Assembly (NCBI RefSeq): GCF_041734735.1
Contig: NC_134883.1
Coordinates: 19,887,247-19,951,246, forward strand
Direction: 5' to 3'
From: Babylonia areolata
Taxonomy: Eukaryota > Mollusca > Gastropoda > Neogastropoda > Buccinidae
DNA length: 64,000 nucleotides
Within the stretch, counting starts at the first letter, position 1. Each line of letters begins with the position of its first letter. The notes beneath the pieces are model-generated. The model made no database searches. It was given only the letters and a program-made list of their open reading frames with translations, and was not told the DNA's origin. Positions 1 to 12,253 of the stretch are shown piece after piece. The position numbers and the translations under genes were made by a program.

Positions 1-2
1 TC

Positions 3-51
<49 letters not shown>

Positions 52-311
52 GTAGATCACACAGTCATTACACCAGTCCAGGTCCTCGGGGAAAGCAAAG
101 TTGAATCATATGGGAAATCCCTCGCGTCAAAAAAGAAGAAAAATGAAACGAAAAAACGAAATCACAAACAAAAAACAATCATTGTACAGTTATAGTGCTT
201 GAGGTCATACTATTTTGTACTATTTTGACTGTCTGTCTATTAGTTTTTGTTGTGTTGTTTGTGTAGAGTTGTGTGCAATATGGCTGTCTAGTGGTATGTG
301 CACGTGTGTCA

Positions 312-364
<53 letters not shown>

Positions 365-382
365 CCGGCAGTGTGTGTGTGC

Positions 383-443
<61 letters not shown>

Positions 444-575
444 GTCAACATTTTATTTCATGATGGTAAATTGAATAAGCAACAATTGCTTTTTTACATC
501 AAGCCATCAATGAAAAAAATAAAAATAAAAATAAAAAAATAAAAAATGGAAAAAAGACAAAAAAAGAAAAAAAAT

Positions 576-615
<40 letters not shown>

Positions 616-960
616 ACTGAACACTTTAATGTCAATAGTTCTACAGCCCTAATGACATGGGGGTTCATAATACAAATAACAACATGCATCAATAGTAATA
701 AAGTAATAATATTGATGAAAACCAAATCCAAAACGAAATCAATCTGTGCAACTAAGAGAGAGAGAGAGAGAGAGGGAGGGAGGGAGAGAGAGTGTGTAAC
801 TAACTGAAACTTGTACATCTATCTAGATCCAGAGAAAACGGCTAAATGTTGCAGTGTAATTGCGGCGCTAGCCACGTCTCCTTTGCCGCGGACTTAAAAA
901 GAATTTTTAATTGCCCTTATAGATTTTTTGAATGCCCAAGATACCCCAGAATAATATGAT
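1..960. repeat. Microsatellite-rich left edge
   Basis: Contains (AC)n at 5-49, (GT)n at 315-360 and 371-440, (AG)n at 580-613 and 755-790, with an A-rich stretch between. No gene recognised; open frames here are products of the dinucleotide repeats. Confidence 0.9.
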
Positions 961-1189
961 TTAACTCACTCAGTACGGCCAGTCCTCTCTTCTCTACACA
1001 GATCCCTCGGATGTCCAGTGGGTGTCTGAATGACCCAACCTTTAGCTTCCGTCGTCAGAATTGTGGTATTCTTTGTCAACATTCACGTCTTCAGTATAAG
1101 AGCCATCCGTTTGCAATATTTTGATGATGGTAATTGGGGTGAAACGCTGTTAACGTCGTCTCTTTCGCCGTTCGTATGGAAAGAGTTAA
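961..1189 (+). mobile_element. TTAA-flanked MITE (piggyBac-like target), copy 1
   Basis: Bounded by TTAA at 961-964 and 1186-1189, with imperfect inverted ends TTAACTCACTCAGTACGG and TTAACTCTTTCCATACGAAC (read from the other end). A second copy in the opposite orientation at 60238-60468 is about 90% alike by eye. Non-coding, 229 bp. TTAA duplication is typical of the piggyBac superfamily; the parent element is not known from this window. Confidence 0.75.
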
Positions 1190-1275
1190 ACAGCGTTCTC
1201 ACCGCGAATACCGCAATCGATTTATCGCCCTTTAAAAAAGCATGTTTAAATATTATATTTTTGAACGTCAGTTAA

Positions 1276-1350
1276 GGAGCCACAATAGTGTATTGGATAA
1301 GACAGTTTCTTCTCACCCGAACACGCGGAGTTCGAATCTGCCGTTAGGAC
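1276..1350 (+). other. tRNA-like SINE head (solitary)
   Basis: Shows a poor A box (TAGTGTATTGGATAAG) and a B box (GAGTTCGAATCTGCC) at tRNA spacing, followed by a T-rich run. It does not fold as a clean tRNA, so a tRNA-derived retroposon head is more likely. Confidence 0.4.
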
Positions 1351-1444
1351 TTTTTTTTTCCCCCTTTTAATCCGAAGCTTTGTAATAACAAATACAAAAC
1401 ACATTTTAACGATTAGATTTTTTTGGATTTTTTAAAAAAGTGTA

Positions 1445-1795
1445 TCACAAATGAGTCTTGAAGGCCTTGCCTCTCTTGTTTTCTGTAGCTTTTTCTCCCG
1501 TTGTTAAACGTACAGCATCGAAACACTTCTGCATAGGCGTAATTTCTAAATTGGACATTAGTTTTTGAATAGACGATTGCTTCTCAATTGCTAAGTGATC
1601 GGACAGAATAGAGTTTAGATCCTGCTTTAGAACAACACTGTTTTGTAATTGTAATGCAGTCTTTGTGTCACCAGTTAGATCATCCAGACTAGCCCGCGAT
1701 TTATTAGCCAGACCGTTTTCTTTCCGGCAAGTGGCGATTGGGAGAGCGGCAGGAACAGCAGAGAGAAGGGGCGGAGCCGTGAAATGCATGCACAA
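1445..1795 (-). CDS. Unrecognised open frame, 116 codons, not repeat-driven
   Basis: The translation is of normal complexity, with stretches DDLTGDTKTALQLQNSVVLK and LMSNLEITPMQKCFDAVRL, and ends KRGKAFKTHL. A similar ending, KKGKAFKTGV, occurs on the - strand at 8369-8410, which suggests that both belong to an interspersed element and not to a host gene. No domain recognised; no neighbour exon found. It could be the tail of a transposon ORF. Confidence 0.3.
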   Translation of the reverse strand: MCMHFTAPPLLSAVPAALPIATCRKENGLANKSRASLDDLTGDTKTALQLQNSVVLKQDLNSILSDHLAIEKQSSIQKLMSNLEITPMQKCFDAVRLTTGEKATENKRGKAFKTHL

Positions 1796-2599
1796 AATGT
1801 TAGTAAACAGATGTGAGTCTTAATTAAGACCTTGCATATTGTTTACCAATGGGAGGAAAAAAAACTCAGTAATACAGTAATACCTTTCTAAACATATTAA
1901 GTTTACTGCATGACTCCTTTTTACAGAATCAGCGTCATGCTGATAAAATCAACAACAAACTGAAGGATTTAAAAGGGATGGAAACAAAATTAATAGCACA
2001 TTGGACTGTGTACAATCACTTATCATTATGTGTGACGGGACATTAAAATTGGACTATATATTCTCTTCTTCTTTCTTTTGACATAATTATTTGCAAGCAG
2101 ATAGGAAGCGAATATTATCGAATACCATGTTCAATATGTAATACTTTTTAGGTTTTCGGGAGCTTTATTCAGTTTACAGGCAACTGGGTGACAAGGTCCT
2201 TTTTTGTTTTCTTTCTTTCCTCTTTTTTAACCCTTTCAATTTTCTTCTTTAAAAAAAAAAAAAAAAAAAAAAATCTTTTCCCCCTTTTTTATTTCGTGGA
2301 CCCGTGGGTCTTCGGGATTATAAGCCAGTCCTGCTTGATAAATTTGTGACAACACCTGTGATATGCAAGAGGCCTGTCAATCAACGAATCAAAATAATGC
2401 TTCTTATTTTCATCGGAAGTGATCATGTGATGGGGCTGAACAAGAACTGTTCGCCGTCGTGCCAACGCCATCTTTGGAGCAAGATGTGATCGAGTTGCTG
2501 CTTGAATGTCGTGTGGGGACTGAGCGATGTGGAGTACTGTTGTTCATACTGATCAGTATGTAAAATTTGTGGGACATAACCGATTTGTTTTCTTTACAG

Positions 2600-2681
2600 A
2601 TTCAACAGATACTGGGCGCAGGATATCGGAATCCGATTATTAGATCTATTTCAATTAAATGCGTGCAGATCTGCTATGTTG
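2600..2681 (+). other. Candidate non-coding 5' exon of PNPLA8
   Basis: An 82-bp unique stretch sits between a strong acceptor (ttttctttacag) and a strong donor (TTG|gtaagg). It has no long ORF. PNPLA8 exon 1 begins with an acceptor and so needs an upstream non-coding exon; this is the best candidate on the strand. Transcription was not shown. Confidence 0.35.
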
Positions 2682-5600
2682 GTAAGGAATCTTTTTCGCA
2701 TTGTCACTCATGATCTTAATTAGAACGAGTAGATCCAGTAGGTAATGAAATTGATGTATCGCGGCCATGTGCACAGCAGATGTGCCACATACTATACTGA
2801 TAAAAATGATGAACACTTACGGAAACACATAACAAACCATTATTACAAACCATTAGGTATTGATTGTTTGATTTGAATAGATCCAATAGATCGGACCATA
2901 AATGAAAGATATGGGCCTGAATGCAGAATTAACTGTCATTATTCAGCCACATTATTGTGATAATTGGGTTAAACTCTTCTCTTTGGCATTCTCTCTGTCT
3001 CTTGATTTCTTGCTCAACCCAATGATAAGAATGTAACGGATATTATTCAAGTGTTACACATCACTGATAAATATTTTTATTTCCTAGTCCTACAGCCCAT
3101 AATGCTGGCTGGACATAAAAATAAAGGTAATTTTTGGTCTCGGTGGGAAGTTATAAGTGTCTGAATATTGAAACGTGAATGACATGTGATTCATGGGTAT
3201 GAAAAACTAAAACTTAGTAAAAGCTGGGCTTTGTCAAACTGAAGCACGCTTGTTATTTGCATCAGGTTTTTATCATGCCCCACTTAAGTACATTCTTTCC
3301 TGATAATGGACAAGCAAGTTTTCGTTTCTGCGCTCATATTCTAACAGTTTTGTGTTCACAGCAGCCCTAACTATGCATCTGGAGGAAATCTACATCAGAT
3401 TGAGATTGTGAGATTGTGATTCCTTACCACTGACAATGATAATGCATTTGATTGATCAAGGTTAAGATTTCGTGTAATTGATACAGATGATTTGGGATGG
3501 GTGTCCTGTCCTGTTATGGATTTGGGTCATGTTAACCCTTTCAGTGCCAAGCCTATTTTGTGCTCAGCAAGAATTATTTGTGAAGGAATGTTTTGGTCAC
3601 GCAGGGTAATAAAAAAAAGAAGCTAGCATGTAAACTACTTTAAAAAGTATATATATACTTTTCTTTAAGAAAAATGAACACACTGTCACATAAAAATGTA
3701 ATGTTTTGTGATAGAAAAGTTCCCACAATGATGTTGACGGAAATTTCTGTCCTGGGGCAATTGATAGCACACTGGAAGGGGACGGAAATTTCCATCCTGG
3801 GGTACTCTAGGTAAAGAAATGTTTCAAGCCAATCCACTAAGTGTTGTATGAGACCATTCAGTCTCATTTCTTCTCTTTGTTTTATTCAAGGTTTCCATTT
3901 GCAGTCCATGAGATGTTTCTAGACAGCATCAATCTGCAGTGACAGTGTGATTGTTTACTCTGGGATCGGCACTATATAGCTGCCCTTCATGTAAAGTCAT
4001 TTGATCTCATAGATTAATTCATCTACGCTTTTGGTGATGGGCATTTTTTGTTAATTTCTGACTCGTGTGGAAAGAAAGTGAGTGAATGTAATCATCTGGT
4101 CTTGGTTGTTCTTGTGTCCTCAGTCTGTCAGTGTTTGAATTTCAATATTGGCATTTTTCTCCGCAAACATGTGTGTTGAAAGAACCAAACTCGGCTGGTT
4201 GATAATGATAGGTATGAATGTCTTGCCAGTCATCTTCGTAGTATTGTGATGGGAACAAAAACCACAAAACAAGACAAGCTGAAGTCAAGGATTAGAGCTA
4301 AGGTCACACCATGGCATAATGGGAAAAACGCAACGTATGACAGAAGTTAGAACTTTGTTTTTTTAAATCCAATTTTCATTCATGGTACAGTTATATATAG
4401 TGGTTTTAGTGTATTTGTTTTCATGGTACACTATTTTTTTACGTTAAAAATATATTTGCTTTCAAAAGTAAAGGTCACAGGCCAAAGTCCACCCATGACA
4501 TTAACAGAGTAAATAAAAATGTTGCTGGATAATATAGTTTTTTTAATTTCAAAATTATAAAATTGTTGCAAGAGAATATGGTTTTTCTATTTCATATTAT
4601 TATGAACATGTTTCTGGGAAATATACATTTTTGCTGTAACTTAGATCACTGATGATAGTGCAAATAAAAATGTTGCAGATAGTGCAAATAAAAATGTTGC
4701 AGCGTAATAACTAATATGTATGTTGTGTGTGTGTGTGTATATATATATATTTTTTTTAAATTACTATAGCGTAGAATAATCAAGAGTACTGATGACAGTG
4801 TGAATAAAAAATGTTGCTGGGTAAGATGCTTTTTTTTCAGAAATCCACTGATGACCGTGAGAATTAAAATGTTGTTGGGAAATTTAGTTTTTTCCTATTT
4901 CATGATTACAGACCTACCTTTATACGTTATTTGTCAGGGAAACACAACTCCTGCTGCAGGGCCTCTGCCAAGAATATATTTTCATTGAAAATCGGACTGA
5001 ATTGACAAAAAGTTGTAAGGCTACATTTTCTGTCAAAAGTACACAAACAGTATGTTTTTCAGAAAGGAAAGTGACCAAGCTTTTTATCGAAGGTCACTTC
5101 TGAAATTATTTGATTACAGATTATCATGATCGTGATATTGACTAATTGAGCTTCCTGCTTTGGAATTTTTTGGGGTTTTTTTTAATGTCGTTTTTACATG
5201 TAAATCAATCAGTTGTGTTGACATTACTTTTGTTTGTGTTTATCACCTTGGAGAGTTAGGTTCCTAGGATAAAAAAAATGTCAGAAGAAGTAGAAGAAAA
5301 AGGGAGAGAAAGGGAGGGGAGAGAGGTGGTAAGAGAGAGGGAGAGTCTTTACAATCTGTCTCTTCATCTGTCAATCTCACATCCCGTCTTCTGCAGTAGG
5401 TGTAGTAATTGTAGCACCACAAGTGATTTTATCAAAGACTGTATTGTTTCACAAAAGGCCGACGGTCTTTGGTATTATTGATGGTTCACGCAAGAGCACG
5501 CGTGTACAGAGCACTGTGTTGGAACACGGCAGATTGACACAGGTGGTAGGGGCACACACCTTGTAACTGGTTTTTAAGTCCCGGGTGGTTCAGTTCTTGG

Positions 5601-5690
5601 GCTTCTGGTATCAGTTACCAGACAGCCGGCTTCAATATCTCATTCAGGACGGTTATTGTTATCAAGATTAATAAAAAAATTTTTTTTAAA
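2682..5690. other. Unique AT-rich non-coding stretch
   Basis: Mostly intron-like sequence. A local set of near-repeats at 4500-4900 (variants of aaaatgttgctgggtaat with gatgacagtg) forms a decayed tandem array. No gene, RNA or complete mobile element recognised. Confidence 0.6.
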
Positions 5691-5694
5691 GTCC

Positions 5695-7125
5695 TTGAAA
5701 ATAAAACAGGAGTAGAGGAGGTGGGAGGGAGATGAGAGAGAGGAGGGGGTGGGTGGGTGACTGGGGAGTGAGAGAGAAGGGGTGATTGGGGAGGGAGAGA
5801 GAGAGAGGGGGGATTACTGGGGAGGGAGAGAGGGGTGTGACTGGGGAGGGAGAGAGAGGGGAGTGACTGGGCAGTGAGAGAGGGGTGACTGGGTAGTGAG
5901 AGAGAGGGGGGTTGACTGGGCAGTGAGAGAGAGAGGAGTGACTGGGGAGGGAGAGAGAGGGGAGTGACTGGGCAGTGAGAGAGAGACGGGGGGTGGGGGG
6001 GGTGACTGGGGATATAGAGAGAGGAGGGTGACTGGGGAGTGAAGGAGAGGGGGGTGATTGGGGAGTGAGAGAGAAGGGAGGTGACTGGGGACGTAGGGAG
6101 AGGCGGGTGACTGGGAAGGGAGAGAGGGGGGTGACTGGGGAAGGAGGGAGAGTGGGGGTGACTGGAGAGGGAGAGCGGGGGAGGGGGAAAGAGAGGGGGT
6201 GACTGGGTAGGGAGAGAGAGGGGAGTGACTTGGGAGGGAGAGAGGAGAGTGACTGGGGGGAGAGAGGTGAGTGACTGGGGAGGGAGAGAGGGGAGTGACT
6301 GGGGATGGAGAGGGGGGGGGGTGACTGGAGAGGGAGAGAGGGGTGTGATTGGGGAGATAGAGGGGTGTGATTGGGGAGGGAGAGAGAGGGGGTGACTGGG
6401 GAGAGAGGGGGGTGATTGGGGAGGGAGAGTTAGGGGGTGACTGGGGAGGGAGAGGTGGGGATGACTGGGAAGGGAGAGAGAGGGGGGATGACTGTGGAGT
6501 GAGAAAGAGAGAGGGGAGTGACTGGAGAGGGAGAGGTGTGGGTGACTGGGGAGGGAGAGAGAGGGGGAAGGGGTTGACTGGGGAGGCTGAGAGAGAAGGG
6601 GTGACTGGGAAGTGAGAGAGAGGGGGGTGACTGAGGAGTGAGAGTGGGGGGGGGGGGTGACTGGAGGGAGAGAGAGAGAGGGGGGGGAGTAACTGGGGAG
6701 GGAGAGAGAGATGGGGGTGACTGGGGAGTGTGGAGGGGGGTGTTTGGGAAGTGAGAGAGAGGGGGGTGATGGGAGAGAGGGGGGGGGGTGAGTAGGGAGG
6801 GAGAGAAAGGGGGGTGACTGGGGAGGGAGGGAGAAGGGGTGACAGAGAGAGAGGGGGTGACTGTGGGAGGAAGGAAGAGGGGGTGATTGGGGAGGGATAG
6901 AGGGGGGTGACTAGGGAGGGAGAGGGGGATGACTGGGGAGGGAGGGAGATGGGGGTGAGTGGGGAGGGAGAGAGAAGAGATGACTGGGGAGGGAGAGGGG
7001 GGGTGACTGGGGAGGGAGAGATTGAGATGTCTGGGGTGGTAGGCATGGAGGGAGAGAAAGGGGAGTGACTGCAGAGGTAGGGAGATGGGGATGACTGGGG
7101 AGGGAGAGAGAGGGGGGTGGTGGTG
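5695..7125 (+). repeat. 1.4 kb polypurine minisatellite
   Basis: The + strand is almost all G and A, built on variants of ggggtgactggggagggaga with interspersed gagaga runs; the main pyrimidines are in the tgact motif. Period is irregular (about 15-32 bp). It would be purine-rich on the PNPLA8 sense strand. Confidence 0.9.
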
Positions 7126-7137
7126 ACTGAACATCCC

Positions 7138-7736
7138 CCTCCACTTCCTGTCTTTGGCATGTCTTGGATGTTGTCATGGCACCCACCTTTTCCTTTACCT
7201 ACACCTTCTTCACCACTTCCTGTCTTTGGCATGTCTTGGATGTTGTCATGGCACCCACCTTTTCCTTTTCCCACACCTTTTTCACCACTTCCTGTTTTTG
7301 GCGTGTCTTGGATGTTGTCAGACACATGGCACCCACCTTTTCCTTTTCCCTCACCTTCTGCACCACTTCCTGTCTTTGGCATGTCTTGGATGTTGGCATG
7401 GCACCCACCATTTCCTTTTCCCATACCTTCTTCACCACTTCCTGTCTTTGGCATGTCTTGGATGTTGTCAGACTCATGGCACCCACCTTTTCCTTTACCT
7501 AAACCTTCCTCACCACTTCCTGTCTTTGGCATGTCTTGGATGTTGTCATGGCACCCACCTTTTCCTTTTCCCACACCTTCTTCACCACTTCCTGTCTTTG
7601 ACGTGTCTTGGATGTTGTCAGACTCATGGCACCCACCTTTTCCTTTTCCCACACCTTCTACACCACTTCCTGTCTTTGGCATGTCTTGGATGTTGTCAGA
7701 TTCATGGCACCCACCTTTTCCTCTTCCCACACCCAC
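7138..7736 (+). repeat. 72/78-bp minisatellite, about 8 copies
   Basis: Units start at ccacttcctgtctttggc (7141, 7213, 7285, 7363 and on). Two lengths, 72 and 78 bp, differ by a 6-bp insert after ttgtca. Both are multiples of three, so several frames stay open on both strands without being genes. Confidence 0.93.
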
Positions 7737-7739
7737 TTA

Positions 7740-8897
7740 CTTCACCTTGCCCTCCATGTTGCACATGAAGTCTTTCAGAACAGTCAGTGTCTGTGGTATA
7801 ATCCGGGTCATATCTGCACTTCGCGTACCTGAAGTTGACCAATGATATGATAGTGTCATTAGCTGTAGCAGCATTGTGTTTAGTTGTCTTCACTTGCTGA
7901 TAGGGCTGACACTAAGTCAACACTTTGAGCCACAGATAACATCATATACCATATTAGAAATGTGTTCATATTTATCAATGATTGAAACATAGTCTTCTTG
8001 AAGTTTTTCTGGGTTGGACAAGAGTTCTGACACTACTTCTTTTTCTGACTGAAGGAAAACTGTGATGATGGGTTAATGTGTTATGTAGGGTGTGTGGCCA
8101 CAGCTACAGTATGGTGGAAAATTGGGGAAAGTGTGATGATTGGTACATGTCATGTAGGGTGTGTGGCCACAACGACAGTATGGTGGAAAATTGGGGAAAG
8201 TGTGATGATGAGTTCATTTGTCATGTAGGGTGTGTGGCCACAACTACAGTATGATGGAAAATTGGGGAAAGTGTGATGATGGGTTCATCTGTCATGTAGG
8301 GTGTGTGGCCACAACGACAGTATGGTGGGTTAACTCATCATATTGGCAGGGAACAAGCTGAGTGGGTATCACACGCCAGTTTTGAAGGCCTTACCTTTTT
8401 TTTTTTTCATTCTTTGATTTAAAACTTGTTTTTTGTAATGTGAAGGTGATGGAATACCTGGCACCATCAGCACAGCTAGTTCATCAGTCTGAATGGGTTG
8501 AGAAGTATAATCAGTGTTTCTTATATTTTTTGCAGCCTTGAATGAAGACTTGTTTGTTTTACATAATGACATAAATGTTTGGTCATGTATAATATTCTAT
8601 TTGGTAGAATAGTACTGATAAGATCTGTGTGGTTACGTGGACTTTATAAGCAATTAGTGAATTAGGGGAGATGGGCTTAAAGCAAGAAGAAAAGCAGAAG
8701 TCACTTAGTTGTTCATAGCTTTATTCCATGAAGGAATGGGTTTAGATGAATAGATTAAAACTATAAAAGACACATCATTAATGCTCAGAACTTGTCCAGA
8801 ATGAAGGGGGTTTTATCAGCACCACAGCAAACATAAGTGCCTACTTATCATAGCATTTTTGCCAGAGTAAATGAAAAGAAATCTGTTTTGTTTACAG
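7740..8897 (+). repeat. Upstream intron with 71-bp array (8061-8330)
   Basis: Nearly four copies of a 71-bp unit around gtagggtgtgtggccacaac and ggaaaattggggaaag occupy 8061-8330. The rest to the exon acceptor at 8897 is unique non-coding sequence. Confidence 0.85.
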
Positions 8898-10925
8898 GCC
8901 AAGATGAGTACTTTTTCTCTGCGTTGTTTATCGCCCTGCAGAAGGACATCATTTGTCAGCATTCCTGGCTGCTGTAAATCTTCACAGCATAGGACATCTC
9001 AGCACAGCAACAACAACTTTTACAGAGGACATTATATAAAGAGGTCATCACCAATCAGTTCATCATGCCTGTGTAAATCACACTGTTGTTCTGTTCGATC
9101 ATCTAATTATTTGGGTGTGTACCTGGCCAGACAGAGGGTGGGGCTGAAAACAAAGTTACCTCAGCCACATCAGTCTAGGACTTTACAGCAACTACATCTT
9201 CATACATGGGTCAAAGTCAAACTAGACAGTATTTTTAATCAACTCCAAAATGTAACCTCCAGTGTATCTAACCATCTGGGATATAGATTAAGGCCGTCAG
9301 ACCAAGATAGCAGCAAAGCAGATCTGTTAAGTACACCTAAAAGTGGTCAACCCCAAAGTGAAGAGACACCTTCAGAAATGTTACCTGTATCAGAACCTGG
9401 TTCTGGGAATCAGTCCATATACAAGAAAGACGCCCAGCAACAATCTGGCCTCCAAACTACATCTACACCTGAACAGCAAGAATTTGGCCTCGGAGCTACA
9501 TCAACACCTGAACAGCAAGAATATGGCCTCCAAACTACATCTACACCTGAACAGCAAGAATCTGGCCTCCGAGCTACATCGACACCTGATCAGCAAGAAT
9601 CTGGTCTCCAAGCTACATCTACACCTGAACATCAAGAACATGGCTTCCAAGCTATACCTACACATGAACATCAAAAACCTGGCCTCCAAGCAACATCAAC
9701 ACCTGAACATCAAAAACCTGGTCTTCGAGCTACATCTACACCTGAACAGCAAGAATTTGGCCTCCAGGCTACATCAACACCTGAACATCAAAAACCTGGC
9801 CTCCAAGCAACATCTGCACTTGAACATCAGAAACCTGGCCTCCAAACTACATCTACACCTGAACATCAAAAAACTCGCCTTCGAGCTACATCTACACCTG
9901 AACAGCAAGAATCTGACCTCCAAGCTACATCTACACCTGAAAGGCACACACTGGAGGAGGCTATTTATCATACCAACCAAAGCATCATCTCTTATTACCA
10001 AAAAAATATTGCTTCACCCAAATATCCGACACCCGGTGACAATGTTCAGCCCAGAATTTCTGCGGAAGAAAAGACTGTTCAGCTTGTGGAAACCGATATA
10101 AAAACAGACAATGAATGGAACATATTAAAAAAAATCCAGCTGCCCTCTTCAAGTAATCATTCACCAAAGAAACAAACACTGACTGGAATGCCACGAGAAG
10201 AAACTACTTGTGAAAAATATTTGACAGCTTGCAAAGATTGTGAACAAATTGAAAAAGCTAAACGAGAGTCGAGTGTTCAAGATTTTGTGATCAGACCTGA
10301 ACATGACACTTCTAAAAATGTCCTGTTATATGAATATATACCCAAACCAGCAAAACACATGAAAACCATAGGTACTGCTCGGCCTATCGCTGAAAAGATG
10401 GGTTGGGATATGCTTAGAAAACTTATGCATTCATTTTGGAATATTTTTAGATTTCCAAGAAAAAGAACAGCGAGACAGCTGTTCCCTGTTATTCAGACTG
10501 GATCTGACAAACGGTCCCATGGGGACAAGTCAGATGTAAAGAATGAGACAGACATTTATGAAGAAAAACAGCCGTCCCCCATGAAGATGACTGCCCAGGG
10601 TATGTCCTTGTACCATCCACTGACATCCCCCCCACGTCCCACAAGCAAAGATCAAGATCACATCAAAGCGGCTGTGGAAGAAGAGGAGGTTGGGTGGAAT
10701 GTGTTCAGAAAGTTCTCAATCCCCTTCCGTGATACATCCAGTCCTCCAAAGAAAAAAGTACTTCGTCGGGCAGATTTTGTTTCCAGATCAGCAGTTGAAG
10801 CAAAGACTAATTTGCTTGTTAAGAGCTTAAAATCAGCTGCAACTTATTCATCTAAGATGGGTCGAGTGAAGGAACTGAGCAAACATATCAAGCAGTGTCC
10901 AAGTTGCCGACATGAAGCAACAGAG
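8898..10925 (+). CDS. PNPLA8: PNPLA8 coding exon 1 (large N-terminal exon)
   Basis: An acceptor (ttttgtttacag) ends at 8897, so the in-frame ATG at 8871 is intronic and the ATG at 8904 is the better start. The exon codes for 674 residues and ends in phase 0 at GAG before gtgagt. The first 130 residues are rich in Ser, Arg, Lys, His and Cys and almost free of acidic residues, as expected for a mitochondrial presequence. Residues 184-340 are the 13-residue repeat; residues 345-620 are poorly conserved and charged, with two short related segments, [19 protein letters not shown] and [14 protein letters not shown], that may be amphipathic membrane-contact helices. The last 50 residues (from [15 protein letters not shown]) match the conserved pre-catalytic region of vertebrate PNPLA8. 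Reading past the donor reaches a stop at 10982. Confidence 0.92.
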
Positions 10926-12057
10926 GTGAGTGTTGTTGTTCATGCTTCCAGCAGTCTGCTTTTCTGCTGTGGCACTCACTGAAATTAAGTCATTAGTTCA
11001 ACATTAGAAATGATCCAGTTTCAAACTAAGCAATTATTAACATTTACAAGTTGTTTTGTAAATCTGTGAGGTGTAGACTGTGTACATTGCTTTTTATTGA
11101 ATGTAAGTGTCAGTAATCAAGAACTGCAATAATCAAAATAGCTGTGACAGGGTGGATATATTTAGTCTACCATCCCTGAAACCATCTTAATGACAGAGCT
11201 CGATCTAAACAGTGGATAATGTGCCTGTGCCTGATCTTGTTTGTGTGTATATGTGTTTGATCTATTGCAAATAATGTGCCTGTGTGTCTGCCCTTGCATG
11301 TATGTGCATGTCTTTGATCAGTAGTAAATAATGTGCCTGTGTGTCTGTTCTTGTATGTGTGTGCATGTCATTGATCAGCAGTATATAATGTGCCTGTGTG
11401 TTCTTGGATGTGTGTGCATGTCTTTGATCAATAGTAAATAATGTGCCGGTGTGTCTGTTCTTGTATGTGTGTGCATGTCTTTGATCAGTAAATAATGTGC
11501 CTGTGTGTCTGTCTTTGCATGTGTGTGCATGTCTTTGATCAGTAGTAAGTAATGTGCCTGTGTGTCTGTTCATGCATGTGTGTGCATGTCTTTGATCAGT
11601 AGTAAATAAAGTGCTGGTGTGTCTGTTCTTGTATGTGTGTGCATGTCTTTGATCAGTAAATAATGTGCCTGTGTGTCTGTCCTTGCATGCGTGTGCATAT
11701 TTTTGATCAGTAGTAAATAATGTGCCTGTGTATCTGTTCTTGCATGCATGAATATGAGTGTTTGCTCAATAGTGAATAAAGTGCCTGTGTGTCTGTCCTC
11801 TGTGTGTGCATGATTGTTTGAATTTGATCAATAGTGGATTTGTAATGTGCCTGTGTGTCTGTCCTTGCATGTGTGTATGTGTGTTTGATCATTAGTGGAT
11901 TTATAATGTGCATGTGTGTCTCTTCTTGCATGTGTGTAAATGTGTGTTTGATCAACAGTGGATTTATAACGTGTCTATGTCAGTATCTGAGTATGTGTCT
12001 GTCCTTGCATGTGTGTGTGTTTGATCAATAGTGGATTTAAAATGTGCCTGTGTGTTC

Positions 12058-12111
<54 letters not shown>

Positions 12112-12212
12112 TCAATATTGGATTTATAATGTGCCTGTGTATTTGTTCTTGCATGTATGTTTGTGTGTGTTTGATCAGTAGTGGATTTAAAATGTGCCTG
12201 TGTGTTTGTTCT

Positions 12213-12253
<41 letters not shown>

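Noticed and set aside
215-542. Cysteine-valine rich ORFs at 215-542, 12009-12260 and 27167
   Set aside because: They are translations of (GT)n microsatellites.
3533-3880. Another TTAA element (TTAACCCTTTCAGTGCC at 3533)
   Set aside because: No matching inverted end with TTAA was found within a few hundred bases.
5814-7736. 640-codon open frame on -, and overlapping + frames of 242 and 204 codons
   Set aside because: They run through the polypurine tract and the 72/78-bp array; unit lengths divisible by three keep several frames open on both strands at once. No domain seen.
8871-8903. Earlier ATG at 8871 as the PNPLA8 start
   Set aside because: A strong acceptor, ttttgtttacag, lies between it and the ATG at 8904, so the bases before 8898 are intron.
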